DNA of 64,000 nt, from the NCBI GenBank assembly GCA_903772945.1, contig CAICTM010000132.1, positions 45,953 through 109,952 on the forward strand. Reading direction: 5' to 3'. The DNA comes from Seminavis robusta. Its lineage: Eukaryota; Bacillariophyta; Bacillariophyceae; Naviculales; Naviculaceae. The position numbers and the translations under genes are program-made. The notes below the pieces were generated by a model, which saw only the letters and a list, made by a program, of their open reading frames with translations, was not told the origin of the DNA and made no database searches. Shown here in pieces: positions 9,554 to 19,075 of this stretch (the stretch's first letter is position 1; every line of letters starts with the position of its first letter).

Positions 9554-12472
9554 ATGCCCCCCATGAGCTCCTCTACGAAAGAACGAGGAGTCCGTCGTGA
9601 AGGATCCCTCCGATTGATGCAAGTGTTTGGCGGTGGCAAAAAAGAGGGTCCCTTGTACGGCAACAAAAAACGCAGCGATGACGACGAGGAAGACGAAGAA
9701 GAAACAGCAACGGTGGATCTGTCAGAAGAGCAGTCGATTTCGATACTGAACGAGAGCGTCGTGTCATCCTCCCAACCAAGTAGACTGCGTCGCAACAAGA
9801 GCAAAGACAATAATAGTCGGTCGGCACTACTGAATGCTTCCGTGGCAACAACAGATGATGACATGGATCGATCCATTACTTCCAGTGCGTCTCGTCGCAG
9901 TGCCGGTTCATCGCGAGTCGGTCGTCATCGCTTGACATCTTCCACTCGAAAGAGTATTTCGCAAGACTCTGCTTTGGGATTGAGCGCCGCGTTGACCAAG
10001 GCGATCAATGGATTTCATGGAGACGGTGATGACGAGGAAGATGAAGAAGAAGATTTACTCGACGAACAACCAGCCGACAAAAAAGAAAAACCCAGACGAC
10101 GACAATCCAGACTACTTTCCGATCGAGTGAGAAGTAGTCGACGATCGGTGGCCGACAGTAGTACCGTCGGTGGTTCCACAGTCAGTGGAAATACAGTCGC
10201 CAGTGCCGAATCGAACAACACCAGCAGCAATCGACGAAAGCAAATGTCTTCCTCCAGCAGTCGTCGGCACAATTCCATGCGCATCTCCGATCGAGGACGC
10301 AGCACGCACGACAAACCACATCGCACCCGATCCGACGACAAGGGAAAACGCTCCACATCCGGTCCTCGTCGCACCAAATCCAATCAAAAAGTAGTGGGCA
10401 GCAAGAGCACCAGTACTCACAATTCCATGGATGCCGTCTCGATCGCATCCAGTAGTCAACAATCGTTTGGTCCCCAACGACAACACTCTTCCGGTGGTGG
10501 TGGTCCCCAACGAACAGCCTCTGGACGCAGGCTCCGAAGCAGCAAAAGCAGCAGTGGCATGGATTCCAGTAGCAAATCCAACAACAACAACAACAATAAT
10601 GATCATCAACGACGACGACGTGGCACGCGACGCAGCAAATCCAATACACGCGCAACACGTAAATCTTCTTGTGTTACGGACGAAAAAATCAATGAACAAC
10701 GCAAAGCCGCGGCATTGGCGGCTGCCAAAGCGGCCGAAGCCCTGCGCAAAGCCACGGATCATTTGCGCAAACTCGAAGCCAGTGCGAATAATAATCTGCA
10801 AACGACAACCACTGATGCCAAGGCCAAGAAATCCCGCAAAGCCGCGGCCGTGGCGGCTGCACAAACGGCCACCGTCAAACAGCACTCCAAAGCCGTCGGT
10901 GTCGCGGCCGCACAAGCCGCCAAAGACAAGCAACGATCCAAAGCCGTCGGTGTGGCGGCGGCGCAAGCGGCCAAAGACAAACAAAAATCACGGCGCAAAG
11001 CTGCCAATGAAGCACCCTTACGACGAACGTCGTCGCGACAACAAGGTGGAATGATGAGTTCCTCCTCCCGCGATCACTTGCGACAAAGCAGTGGTACGGA
11101 ACATCACAAACGACACCTGCACAATTCCAAGAAAAAACTCAGTAGTAGTTATCAAGATCGACATGGCAGTGTTCGGCGATCCGAAGGCAAGGCGGCTACC
11201 AAACAATCGATAAAGTCGCGAAAAGGCAGTACCACTTCCAGTCAAGATGGAGCCCTGTCCAGTTCGCGCGAACAACAACAACAATCCGCATTGCCGAATG
11301 CCAACAAGCCCAAAAAGGATCCTGCCAAAAAGAGCCAACGAGAAGGCTGGAATAGTAGTTTCATGGTGGTGGGCAATGCTAGCAACATCAACAATAGCAA
11401 CAGCAACAATGATGATGAGCTCTACCATCCGGACGATTCGCACATGCTCGTGGGGAGTGCCGAATTCAATGCTCATTTTGATGACGAGTCGATTCACTCG
11501 GACCTTTCCGACAGTCACGGATCCTTGGAATCGGAAGAAGAGTCGGAGGAGGAAGAAGATGAAATGAGCAGTTGTGAGGAAAGCGAGGACGACAACGACG
11601 ACAACGACATTGACGCCTTTGCCAATTTTGGAGACGCTGCCAAGGAGTTTGCAAACAACGACAAGAACTATGTCACCACAGACGACGATGAAGAGTTTGG
11701 TTTTGACGATGACAATGACAGCTTTTTGAATGGTGACAACCAAAATTTGGGTGATGTGCTACAATTTGACCCATCACAGATTGGCATGGTACAGAGAGTC
11801 AAACAGATATCCACGGATAAGAAGGGGTATGAAATCAACGGACAGCATGGGCAGATTGCGGAAATTGTAGATCCTGTCAGCAACCTTCAAGATATTAGCA
11901 AATCGGGCCCCTTGTTCAATTTGTTTGACGACGAGCCCAACTTTGGAGACGAGGCCCCCTTTTCGGCTCCATCGTCATCCCATCGACAACACCCCTCATC
12001 ACCGACAAAGCAGCAACCGTCGAGATGTGACGAAAGTGAACAACATTCTCCTGTGAGTCATCGAAGGAAATCCCTCTTTCGACGGCAAGGCCGGAAGGAT
12101 GACAATGGCGATGAGAGCGAGGAGGAAGGTAGCATGCGCGGTAGCTTGCGAAGAGATTTCATCAGTCCCGCCAAGTTGGGATACGAGAATCATTCCGATT
12201 TCAAGTCGCCTCCTTCCAAAGAAAAGAAATCGATCGCGTCCAAGGCATCGGGATACCTGCGAAACATGATGGGTGCTTCTCACTCGGAAATTGGAGATAT
12301 GGATGATGACAAGTCGCAGGTCTCTCATCGATCGAGTGTTTCAAACCGATCCAGCAAAAGCGCTCGAAAATCCATCAAAAAACTGTTCGGGAACAAGAAC
12401 AAAAATAGAGGAACCTTGCTGCAAGACGAGGACATGAGTTCAGACGAGGAAGAAGACGATATGCTCTTCTAG
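9554..12472 (+). CDS. Long Ser/Arg/Lys-rich, mostly disordered protein with an Ala-rich helical repeat
   Basis: A single 972-codon frame from ATG. Almost the whole chain is low complexity: Ser/Arg/Lys/Asn-rich blocks alternate with acidic runs (EDEEE, DDNDDND). About residues 375-485 form an Ala/Lys/Gln helix-forming segment with a nearly exact tandem unit, SKAVGVAAAQAAKDKQ, preceded by related KAAALAAAKAAEAL. The middle (about 610-740) is acidic, and the end is basic (SKSARKSIKKLFGNKNKN) then acidic (DEEEDDMLF). No catalytic domain, signal peptide or membrane segment is visible. I do not recognise the family. Composition suggests a scaffold, chromatin or phospho-regulated protein, which is only inference. 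Long frame and consistent codon use support it as a real gene. Confidence 0.75.
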   Translation: MPPMSSSTKERGVRREGSLRLMQVFGGGKKEGPLYGNKKRSDDDEEDEEETATVDLSEEQSISILNESVVSSSQPSRLRRNKSKDNNSRSALLNASVATTDDDMDRSITSSASRRSAGSSRVGRHRLTSSTRKSISQDSALGLSAALTKAINGFHGDGDDEEDEEEDLLDEQPADKKEKPRRRQSRLLSDRVRSSRRSVADSSTVGGSTVSGNTVASAESNNTSSNRRKQMSSSSSRRHNSMRISDRGRSTHDKPHRTRSDDKGKRSTSGPRRTKSNQKVVGSKSTSTHNSMDAVSIASSSQQSFGPQRQHSSGGGGPQRTASGRRLRSSKSSSGMDSSSKSNNNNNNNDHQRRRRGTRRSKSNTRATRKSSCVTDEKINEQRKAAALAAAKAAEALRKATDHLRKLEASANNNLQTTTTDAKAKKSRKAAAVAAAQTATVKQHSKAVGVAAAQAAKDKQRSKAVGVAAAQAAKDKQKSRRKAANEAPLRRTSSRQQGGMMSSSSRDHLRQSSGTEHHKRHLHNSKKKLSSSYQDRHGSVRRSEGKAATKQSIKSRKGSTTSSQDGALSSSREQQQQSALPNANKPKKDPAKKSQREGWNSSFMVVGNASNINNSNSNNDDELYHPDDSHMLVGSAEFNAHFDDESIHSDLSDSHGSLESEEESEEEEDEMSSCEESEDDNDDNDIDAFANFGDAAKEFANNDKNYVTTDDDEEFGFDDDNDSFLNGDNQNLGDVLQFDPSQIGMVQRVKQISTDKKGYEINGQHGQIAEIVDPVSNLQDISKSGPLFNLFDDEPNFGDEAPFSAPSSSHRQHPSSPTKQQPSRCDESEQHSPVSHRRKSLFRRQGRKDDNGDESEEEGSMRGSLRRDFISPAKLGYENHSDFKSPPSKEKKSIASKASGYLRNMMGASHSEIGDMDDDKSQVSHRSSVSNRSSKSARKSIKKLFGNKNKNRGTLLQDEDMSSDEEEDDMLF

Positions 12473-13358
12473 GCTTGCTATTGGAAGTGGAATAACGACT
12501 TCGTCTTCTGTATGGTCCAACTGTACCGAAGTGTTATCATATCTCTTCCGGCGAGAATATGCTTCGAATGTGACAACGCATAGAAGTATCGGGCACAATG
12601 TTGTCGCAACGGAACATCGTATCCACAAAACTCCGCACGCTACAAAGAAGAGGGATGTCCTCGGTTCTTGCAAAGATGAGATTGAACTCGCAAAAACCAG
12701 GGAAACCAAACCTTGGTCACAGGGCGCACCCAGAGCATCCTTGCTTCTGTGCCAGCAACCGACACTTCTTGAGTGCAACCATCTCGGTCGTTGTCAAACT
12801 ATTCCTTATATCCGCATCCTAGTTTGCTGTGGCTGGGGTTCCTCGGGGAACAGTCGAGTTGCAGTTTGTTTGGAGCGGAGATTGACCAAGTAGTTTTAGC
12901 TCCGTGTTGGTCCATTTTGGAAGTGGGCCTCCATTCTGGCTATTGCTTGACGTGGAATTGTTGTGTGTCTCAAGGGTTACGGCTTGTACCTCAAACCGCC
13001 CAGATCCCATCCAAAGCTGGACCTGCTTCAATTTTTTGGTTGAATGATACGGGACCTCTGAACCGGCTTGTACTACTAGCTAGCACTTAGCTTGGCTTTA
13101 TTATATGATTGCACTTCGATATCTCCATACTTCTGAGGTAGCTTGATAGGGCGCAGCACACCCTTGAAGTTTTCAACATTTCCAATTTCAACATTTTTCT
13201 GTTTTCCGCAAATTTTTTACTTTCCACCTTTCGAACGTGCAAATGCGAAGCGCGTCTGGAGTGACCGTCTGCCTGCAACTCCTGCATGGTGGTACCAAGA
13301 CACAACTAACTACACAACAAAGCAACATCACAATCATCCAAACCAACCAAAAAGAAGA
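12473..13358. other. Intergenic region upstream of the macro-domain gene
   Basis: No supported gene. The frame of the macro protein stays open upstream to about 13143 but contains no ATG before 13359. Sequence just before 13359 is CA/AACC-rich, as often seen in leaders in this window. Confidence 0.5.
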
Positions 13359-13865
13359 ATGAACACAATCCAAGGCGATCTGATCGACCTGGCCTCTGCT
13401 GGGAGATTTGACGTGATTGTGCACGGAAACAACTGTCATTGCAACATGGACGAAGGCATTGCAGCTCGTATCAAGTCTGCTTTTCCAGAGGCGTTTTGGG
13501 CTGATCAAAGCACGGGCAAAGGCAATCGAACCAAGCTGGGGGACTATTCCCATGCCGAAATCGAACGCCAAGGCGATTTGCCCTCTCTGGTTGTGGTGAA
13601 CGCGTATACGCAATACGACTATAAAGGCAAGACGAGATTGGTTGACTACGAAGCTCTTCGCAGTTGCTTTCGACGAATCAAACAAGATTTCTCTGGAAAG
13701 TCCCTTGGATACAGCCGGATTGGGGCAGGCATGGCCAAGGGCGACTGGGGGGTGATTGCATCCATTATCAACGAAGAACTCCAAGGAGAGAATCATACAT
13801 GCGTCGTGTTGGTGCCAGTAGCGGCACAGGCCGCTGGTGGTGCGTCCAGGCGGAAACGCAGATGA
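13359..13865 (+). CDS. Macro-domain (ADP-ribose-binding) protein, bacterial/phage-like type
   Basis: 168 residues, intronless, essentially one domain. It starts MNTIQGDLIDLASAGRFDV, followed by VIVHGNNCHCNMDEGIA, KLGDYSH, VVNAYTQYDYKG and IGAGMAKGDWGVI. These are the phosphate- and adenine-binding loops of the macro fold in the order expected for ADP-ribose-1''-phosphatase-like proteins. Family members remove or bind ADP-ribose adducts. The closest textbook pattern is the small bacterial and phage type with xNCxCxMxxGIA; here Asp-Glu follows Met where Gly-Ala or Gly-Ser is more usual. The tail is basic (GGASRRKRR). No targeting peptide. I chose the first in-frame ATG. A transferred origin is inference from type, size and lack of introns. 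Confidence 0.85.
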   Translation: MNTIQGDLIDLASAGRFDVIVHGNNCHCNMDEGIAARIKSAFPEAFWADQSTGKGNRTKLGDYSHAEIERQGDLPSLVVVNAYTQYDYKGKTRLVDYEALRSCFRRIKQDFSGKSLGYSRIGAGMAKGDWGVIASIINEELQGENHTCVVLVPVAAQAAGGASRRKRR

Positions 13866-14389
13866 GTGGCGACAAAGTACTAATAGTCGCTGTGCTGTCC
13901 TTCTACGTGCACTAACTACTGTATTGCTAGCTATTAAAATAGCCAATAATTCCATTGAAAAAGTGGGGGCGCTTGAATACTAGTAGTAGCCTTTCTGTAC
14001 GTAGCAGTCAAGTTTGCTAGTGTGCATGCCGGCCTGTCTTACCGTGGCCGGTAGTTTCAGAACGAAGTCTAGTACGTTCCAGCCCGCCCGACAGATAGGA
14101 TGTTCTCCCACAGCACTATACTTTTGATGAACTGGCCAATGGGGGAGCCAGATACCAGTTCACCGGGCCGGGAGATCTCACTTGCCTTCTCTGCTCCCCA
14201 GCAATCCTGGCTGATATCATTCCAGTCATTCCAAATGATCACAAATCCAGCAAAAGCCGCCGCGATCTTGCTGGCGTCTCTAAGCCTGTATGACACATAC
14301 CAGCCAACATCATTTCTCTATTCCATGCCAAAGCAAACTCACTGAAGTTCGAAGCCTTCCAGGCAGACTATGTCCCTTCCAAACACCCA
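13866..14389. other. Intergenic region
   Basis: Between the macro gene and the AT-rich minisatellite. Short CTAG-containing runs and no supported coding frame. Confidence 0.45.
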
Positions 14390-15270
14390 ACCTCACAATT
14401 TCAATATTCCAATTTCTCACAATTTCAATTTTCCGATTCCTCACAATTTCAATTTTCCGATTTCTCACAATTTCAATTATTCCCAATTCCTCACAATTTC
14501 AATTATTGCCGATTCCCCACAATTCAATTTTTAATGATTTCACACAATTTCAATTTACAATTTCTCACAATTTCAACTATTACAAATTCCTCACAACCTC
14601 ACAATTTCAAATATTGCCGATTCCACACAATTTCAATTATTGTGGATTCCTCACAATTTCAATTATTGCCAATTCCTCACAATTTCAATTATTCCCGATT
14701 CCTCACAATTTCAATTATTGCCGATTCCTCACAATTTCAATTGTTGCCGATTCCTCACAATTTCAGTTTTCATTTTTCGATTTCTCACAATTTTTGTTTT
14801 CCTGATTTCTCACAATTTCACTTTTTACGGATTTCTCACAATTCATTTTTTACCGATTCCTCACAATTACAATTATTTCCGATTTCTCACATTTTGAATT
14901 CTGAAGTTTCCGATTTCTCACATTTAAAATTATTGCTGATTTCTCACAATTTCTATTTTCAGATTTCTGATTTCACACAATTACATTTTTGCAGAGTGCT
15001 CACAATTTCAATTTTCAGATTTTTGATTTCTCACAATTACATTTTTTCTGATTCCTCACAATTACAACTATTGCTGGTTTCTCACAATTTCAATTCTTGG
15101 ATTCCTGATTTCTCACAATTACATTTTCTCCGATTTCTCACAATTTTATGTTTCAAATTCCCGTTTTCTCACAATTTCATCTTTCCTGTTCCTCACAATT
15201 TCAACTTTGATTTTCCTATTCCTCACCATTTCAATTTCCAATTTTTCAATTCCTCTCAATTTCATTTTTT
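14390..15270. repeat. AT-rich minisatellite, unit about 23-24 bp
   Basis: About 0.88 kb of tandem copies of a unit close to CACAATTTCAATTNTTNCCGAT, then TNCT. By length this is roughly 35-38 copies. Copies diverge in the NTTNCC part and some are truncated. The plus strand is nearly free of G, so the array has a strong strand asymmetry. Long open frames through it are a consequence of the repeat and not evidence of protein. Confidence 0.95.
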
Positions 15271-15359
15271 GGATCGAAATTCGTGACTGGGGCTGAGAGC
15301 CCCAAAACTGCTTCCGAAATTGCCCTCAACGGACTGAGGGTCTTTCACACTTTTATCGC

Positions 15360-15363
<4 letters not shown>

Positions 15364-15407
<44 letters not shown>

Positions 15408-15414
15408 TGTGTTT
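15364..15414. repeat. (TG)n microsatellite
   Basis: About 20 uninterrupted TG dinucleotides, then interrupted TTTG units, just downstream of the minisatellite. Confidence 0.95.
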
Positions 15415-15436
15415 GTTGCAGCTGTTTTCGTCGCTC

Positions 15437-15716
15437 GTTAAGGATAGGGATTAATCTTGTGTGTTCTGTTGGACACAGTAGTTTCTACGCATGGGTACCA
15501 GTACTGGCTGGCTATGCAGACTCGCTAGTGTGTCCAGATAAACACGGTGGAGGTTTTGCCAAAGACATAAGGGACATTTTCCTTGTTAAGGATAGGGATT
15601 TATATTGTGTGTTCTGTTGGACACAGTATTCTGGAGCCATGGGTACCGATACCACTGTGCCCGTACTGGCTGGCTATGGAGACTTGCTATCAATAGTGTG
15701 TCCAGTTGAACACAGT
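15437..15716. repeat. Degenerate direct duplication, about 110-125 bp units
   Basis: Two related segments (about 15437-15545 and 15589-15714). Both start aaggatagggatt, share tgtgtgttctgttggacac, then catgggtacc, then gtactggctggctatg, and end near a tgtgtccag box. The copies differ by substitutions and short insertions. Confidence 0.8.
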
Positions 15717-16043
15717 AAATGATTTGACCAATCAAATCTCTTTTTGACAGTTGAGGGCATCAGCCTCCGGCTGCTTGTTCTCCTGACCAATCTTCCTCCA
15801 TTTCTTGCCCCTGATCCCACAGAACCTAGTCCTGAATTTCGCCTGTTCTTTGCTTAAGCCTGGCCCCCGCTGGCTTCTGTAGCTAATTTCCCTACTCTAA
15901 AACCCCCTAGTATCTTCCTCTCATGGCTCAAGGTCAGGATCCACTTCCCATCGGTGGTCTGTACCTTTACAACTAACAAGAGCTTATTAGTGCACCAGAT
16001 CGACTACAGTCGCTCTACTATTCTAGCATTGTATCTGTTGATC
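15717..16043. other. Intergenic leader region of the HAD gene
   Basis: The HAD frame is open upstream to about 15954 but has no ATG before 16044. No other feature is visible. Confidence 0.4.
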
Positions 16044-17441
16044 ATGATGATTGCGTTACCTTGTTTATGCCTGATAACACAGTTGCTTGGCTGTCTTCTT
16101 CTCGAGGCAAATGCCTTTGTCATTGGCAATTCCATTCGATCCGATCGAGACGGAAGTAACACGCGTCTATTTGCTACAGCAGCATCAGGCCCAAGTACTA
16201 CTACCAGTAGTAGAAACAGCCGTCCAAGAGATCTTGACCAGCTCAAGCTGATTTGCAGTGACGTGGATGGAGCGCTTATTCACTACCCCAAGAGTAGTGA
16301 TAATGCTACCGGCGGCAACAAGAAGAAGGACAATGATTCCAATACTATTTTGGCACTTCCACCCAGCGCGACAGGGATGAAAGGAATTATTTCCTCCCAA
16401 ACCTTGCAGCAGTGTCGTGATTTACGACAAGAAGGAGTCAAGTTGGTCCTGGTCAGTGGGATGCGAACATCCACCTTACTCAATCGATTGCCCTATCTGC
16501 CAAGGGCCGATGCGTATGCCACCGAGGCCGGTGGCCGTATCTTTTATCCTACTACTACCGCCGATGATCCAGACCACTCCTGGACACCCCTGGAATTTAC
16601 CGGTGCACTGCCAGACGATTTGGTACCCTTTGGATTGGTGGAAGATGAAACCTGGAGGGAACGAATCTCCAACGCCGCTGGAAAAGATGGGTATGCCGGC
16701 AATGAAGTGTCTTCCGACCGACTTTGCGACGAAGAGGACGACGATGCCGAATGTCTTATTGACTATGACAATCCCTATGGATTCCCCAAACAACAAGACA
16801 TCATTCCAATCCAACAACGGAAGGGAGCATTGTGGGACTTTGCACGACAATTACAAGACGACTTTGAAATGGTTCTCGATACCAAGAGTTATTCCACTTG
16901 TTTTCGTGTCAATCGCAAACACCAATTGCAGAATGACGATGGACAGGACACATTCCAAGCACTACTCCAGGGTGATATTCCCCTTCCGCCTCAACTTGCA
17001 ATTAGCACCAACCTGGGTTGCATCGATGTTTATCCCGTATCTTCTGGAAAGCGGAACTGGTAAGTACTGTGCGATGCTGATGCTTTGAGAAGTGTGATTT
17101 CTTGGGGCTGCTGCTGTAGATGCTGATCCATTCAATTTCACCACATATGATATCATACATACATGTACGAATCAATCAAATCAATCTGCAGTTGTCAGTA
17201 CCTTGCCGACTCCCTAAACCTCAAGTTGGCAAGAGAAAGCGTCTGTATCTGCGATGACGACAATGACATTGAAATGGCATTGGCCTGTGCACACGCTTAT
17301 ATTCCTGCACTGACATCCGAAAGTGTCGTTCAATGTATACACGACAATCCACACAAGCTGACACAGACATTTCAACAGGGCCTTGTGGAAGAGACCCTGG
17401 CTACAGAAGCGGCGCTCCAAATGATTCAAGAATCTTTATAA
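16044..17441 (+). CDS. Plastid-targeted HAD-superfamily hydrolase (sucrose-phosphatase/Cof-like), two exons
   Basis: Model: exon 1 16044-17059, intron 17060-17191 (132 bp, GTAAGT...CTGCAG), exon 2 17192-17441; 421 residues. The start MMIALPCLCLITQLLGCLLL is a signal peptide followed by EANAF-V, the A-F cleavage motif of diatom bipartite plastid presequences, then a Ser/Thr/Arg-rich transit part. HAD motif I is ICSDVDGAL (Asp73, Asp75). The Ser/Thr motif II is LVLVSGMRTS, a Lys lies in SSGKRNC, and motif IV is CDDDNDIEMA (about 359-368), built by splicing. An acidic insertion near 235-255 interrupts the cap. The fold dephosphorylates sugar phosphates or similar small substrates. The substrate cannot be read from sequence; a lumen or stroma phosphatase is the likely role. 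Confidence 0.85.
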
Positions 17442-18007
17442 TGATCAGTTTTTAAATCAGCGACAACTAACTGCTTGCTACGGTAGCTATCGAGCGATCA
17501 TGCACGAGACCCCATCTGCATGGAAATCCCTTCTGCCTGATCTTGGATCATTGACCATTCCTTGGAGCACAATCAAGGCAGGGAAAGCAAAGACAGCCGT
17601 AGGCTACCGTCGCGAAAAGGGACCCTCACTTTTGGCAAACATAGGCTAAGTGGCAGAGTTTCGCACTTTACCTAAGTGATTCACTTGGCCTAAGTGATCT
17701 TCAATGGATCTTCAACTGTGCTCACGTCCAAGAAATTGACGACGAAAGAGTGTTGATGCCTTGATTGGCTTAGCGATCAGGTATCACACGCAACGACTCC
17801 ACCCGCACTGGAAGGGGAACCTCTTTTGTCTTCACTTGAAGTGGTTTCTTGAAAACAACGTCCTGGCCACAAAAAGGAGGCGCCGTGACAAGCTTCGTCT
17901 TGAATACCAAGGGGTTCTTCTTCAAAACCGTTCCTTTTCCAGCGGGCTCGGCATTCTCGTTCTGGGTATCAACCCGGCGTCGCTTGGGTGGCGGCGACGA
18001 CTGATGT
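17442..18007. other. Intergenic region, possible continuation of the gene on the minus strand
   Basis: On the minus strand 18066-17770 is an open frame with protein-like composition (PPPKRRRVDTQ and LKKNPLVFKTKLV), offset by one base from the gene ending at 18008. See that gene. On the plus strand nothing is seen. Confidence 0.4.
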
Positions 18008-18664
18008 TCAATTGTCAAGTCTTGCTTCCATGATTCGACCAAGCGTTCCACGGCGTTGAGCACCAAATCCTACAAGGGTTGTACCAATGCCTCCCATCTC
18101 GAAAGGGCCTAAAGAGATCCGAGTTTGAAGTCCCAAGCAAGGGTGGAGGACGTAAGATTCGACTTCGATGTTGCCTTCCACCTCAAACACCATAGAGTCC
18201 GTGGATCGTTCCAAAGATACAATTTTTCCAAGTTCAGCTTTTTCGTATTCACCAGTAGTGTCATCTGGCTCGTCCGACAGAAATACATAAAGCTTGTCTC
18301 CCACGCGGCCTTCTTGGAGCACGGCGCCGGTTTGAGAGTGGCAGTGATCCGCCAGATGGGCAACGGTAATACCATATTTCTTTTTGGTAGTCTTATCTTT
18401 GAAACAGAAACCAATCGTGGCGGCTGCGTCCCACTTGTTCAATACAAAGTCGCCACCGCGGAGGCGCCGTTTGTTGCCATCGAGGCTCCGAACTTTCATG
18501 CCACCAGATTGGGAGCGAGCAATTCGTTCCTCCTTTGGGGACCACTCTGTCTGTAAAGCGTCGACATCAAGGAATCTTTGAGGAGTAAGGGTACTGTCAA
18601 AACTAACCTTGCTGCTGTTGCTGGGGGGGTTGGCAGCGTTCTTGCTGCTGTTGTCGGACACCAT
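18008..18664 (-). CDS. Unknown protein; C-terminus uncertain
   Basis: First ATG in frame at 18664 gives 218 residues to a stop at 18008. The first 45 residues are Ser/Asn-rich, then comes a charged linker (EERIARSQSGGMKVRSLDG) and a region of likely beta structure (ATIGFCFKDKTTKKKYGI, then TVAHLADHCHSQTG and GRVGDKLYVFLSDEP). THVAH-like spacing is faintly reminiscent of trypsin-fold proteins but no Asp/Ser pair in the right order is clear, so I do not assign protease activity. From about 18066 another minus-strand frame is open to 17770 (98 codons, with a KRRRV basic motif), so the true C-terminus may involve a missed intron or a frameshift. Head-to-head with a glycosyltransferase, 411 bp apart. 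Confidence 0.5.
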   Translation of the reverse strand: MVSDNSSKNAANPPSNSSKVSFDSTLTPQRFLDVDALQTEWSPKEERIARSQSGGMKVRSLDGNKRRLRGGDFVLNKWDAAATIGFCFKDKTTKKKYGITVAHLADHCHSQTGAVLQEGRVGDKLYVFLSDEPDDTTGEYEKAELGKIVSLERSTDSMVFEVEGNIEVESYVLHPCLGLQTRISLGPFEMGGIGTTLVGFGAQRRGTLGRIMEARLDN

Positions 18665-19075
18665 CGTGTTGACTTTGAATGCCAGCCTATCTTTTTGTGT
18701 TGCAGTCGTGCAGTCAAGCAAGTGTTCGGGATGGAAAACGAAAGGCGCCGGCCCGTGTGCCTCGGCGATTAACAAGTTTTTCTTCCCCCCGTCAGAGCTC
18801 CCTTTTCATTATGTTTATTTTTATTTTATTATTGTTTTGGGAAGTGAGCCCAAGCCACAGCGTTGCCAAAGCATCCAGCTCCGTTATTGTGTCTTGTTGT
18901 CTTGTTGCCCACACAGAACGAACAGACCAGTTCGTCGATGGGTTTTGCTAGCTAGCTACGGTAGCTGGAGCCCCATGCAGTCGACAATGTGTACGATGGA
19001 ACCTTGCGTGTCCAACGTTCGGTGTTGCTACTGAATGATGGGAGGGCGTTGTCTCGTACAGCTTGTTTTGGCAGC
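18665..19075. promoter_or_regulatory. Shared upstream region of a divergent gene pair
   Basis: Between the ATG at 18664 (minus) and that at 19076 (plus). It contains a T/A-rich run near 18805-18840 and a gctagctagc palindromic tract near 18947-18957. Confidence 0.4.

Noticed and set aside
13143-13358. Extended N-terminus for the macro-domain protein
   Set aside because: The frame is open but has no ATG, and the macro domain begins exactly at the ATG at 13359.
14390-15270. Possible CRISPR-like array
   Set aside because: Units are contiguous without unique spacers and the genome is eukaryotic; it is a simple minisatellite.
14534-15286. Long open frames through the AT-rich minisatellite, giving repeated SQFQ/HNFN-type peptides
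   Set aside because: Because the unit contains no stop in some frames, openness is automatic. There is no start context, composition or domain to support protein coding.
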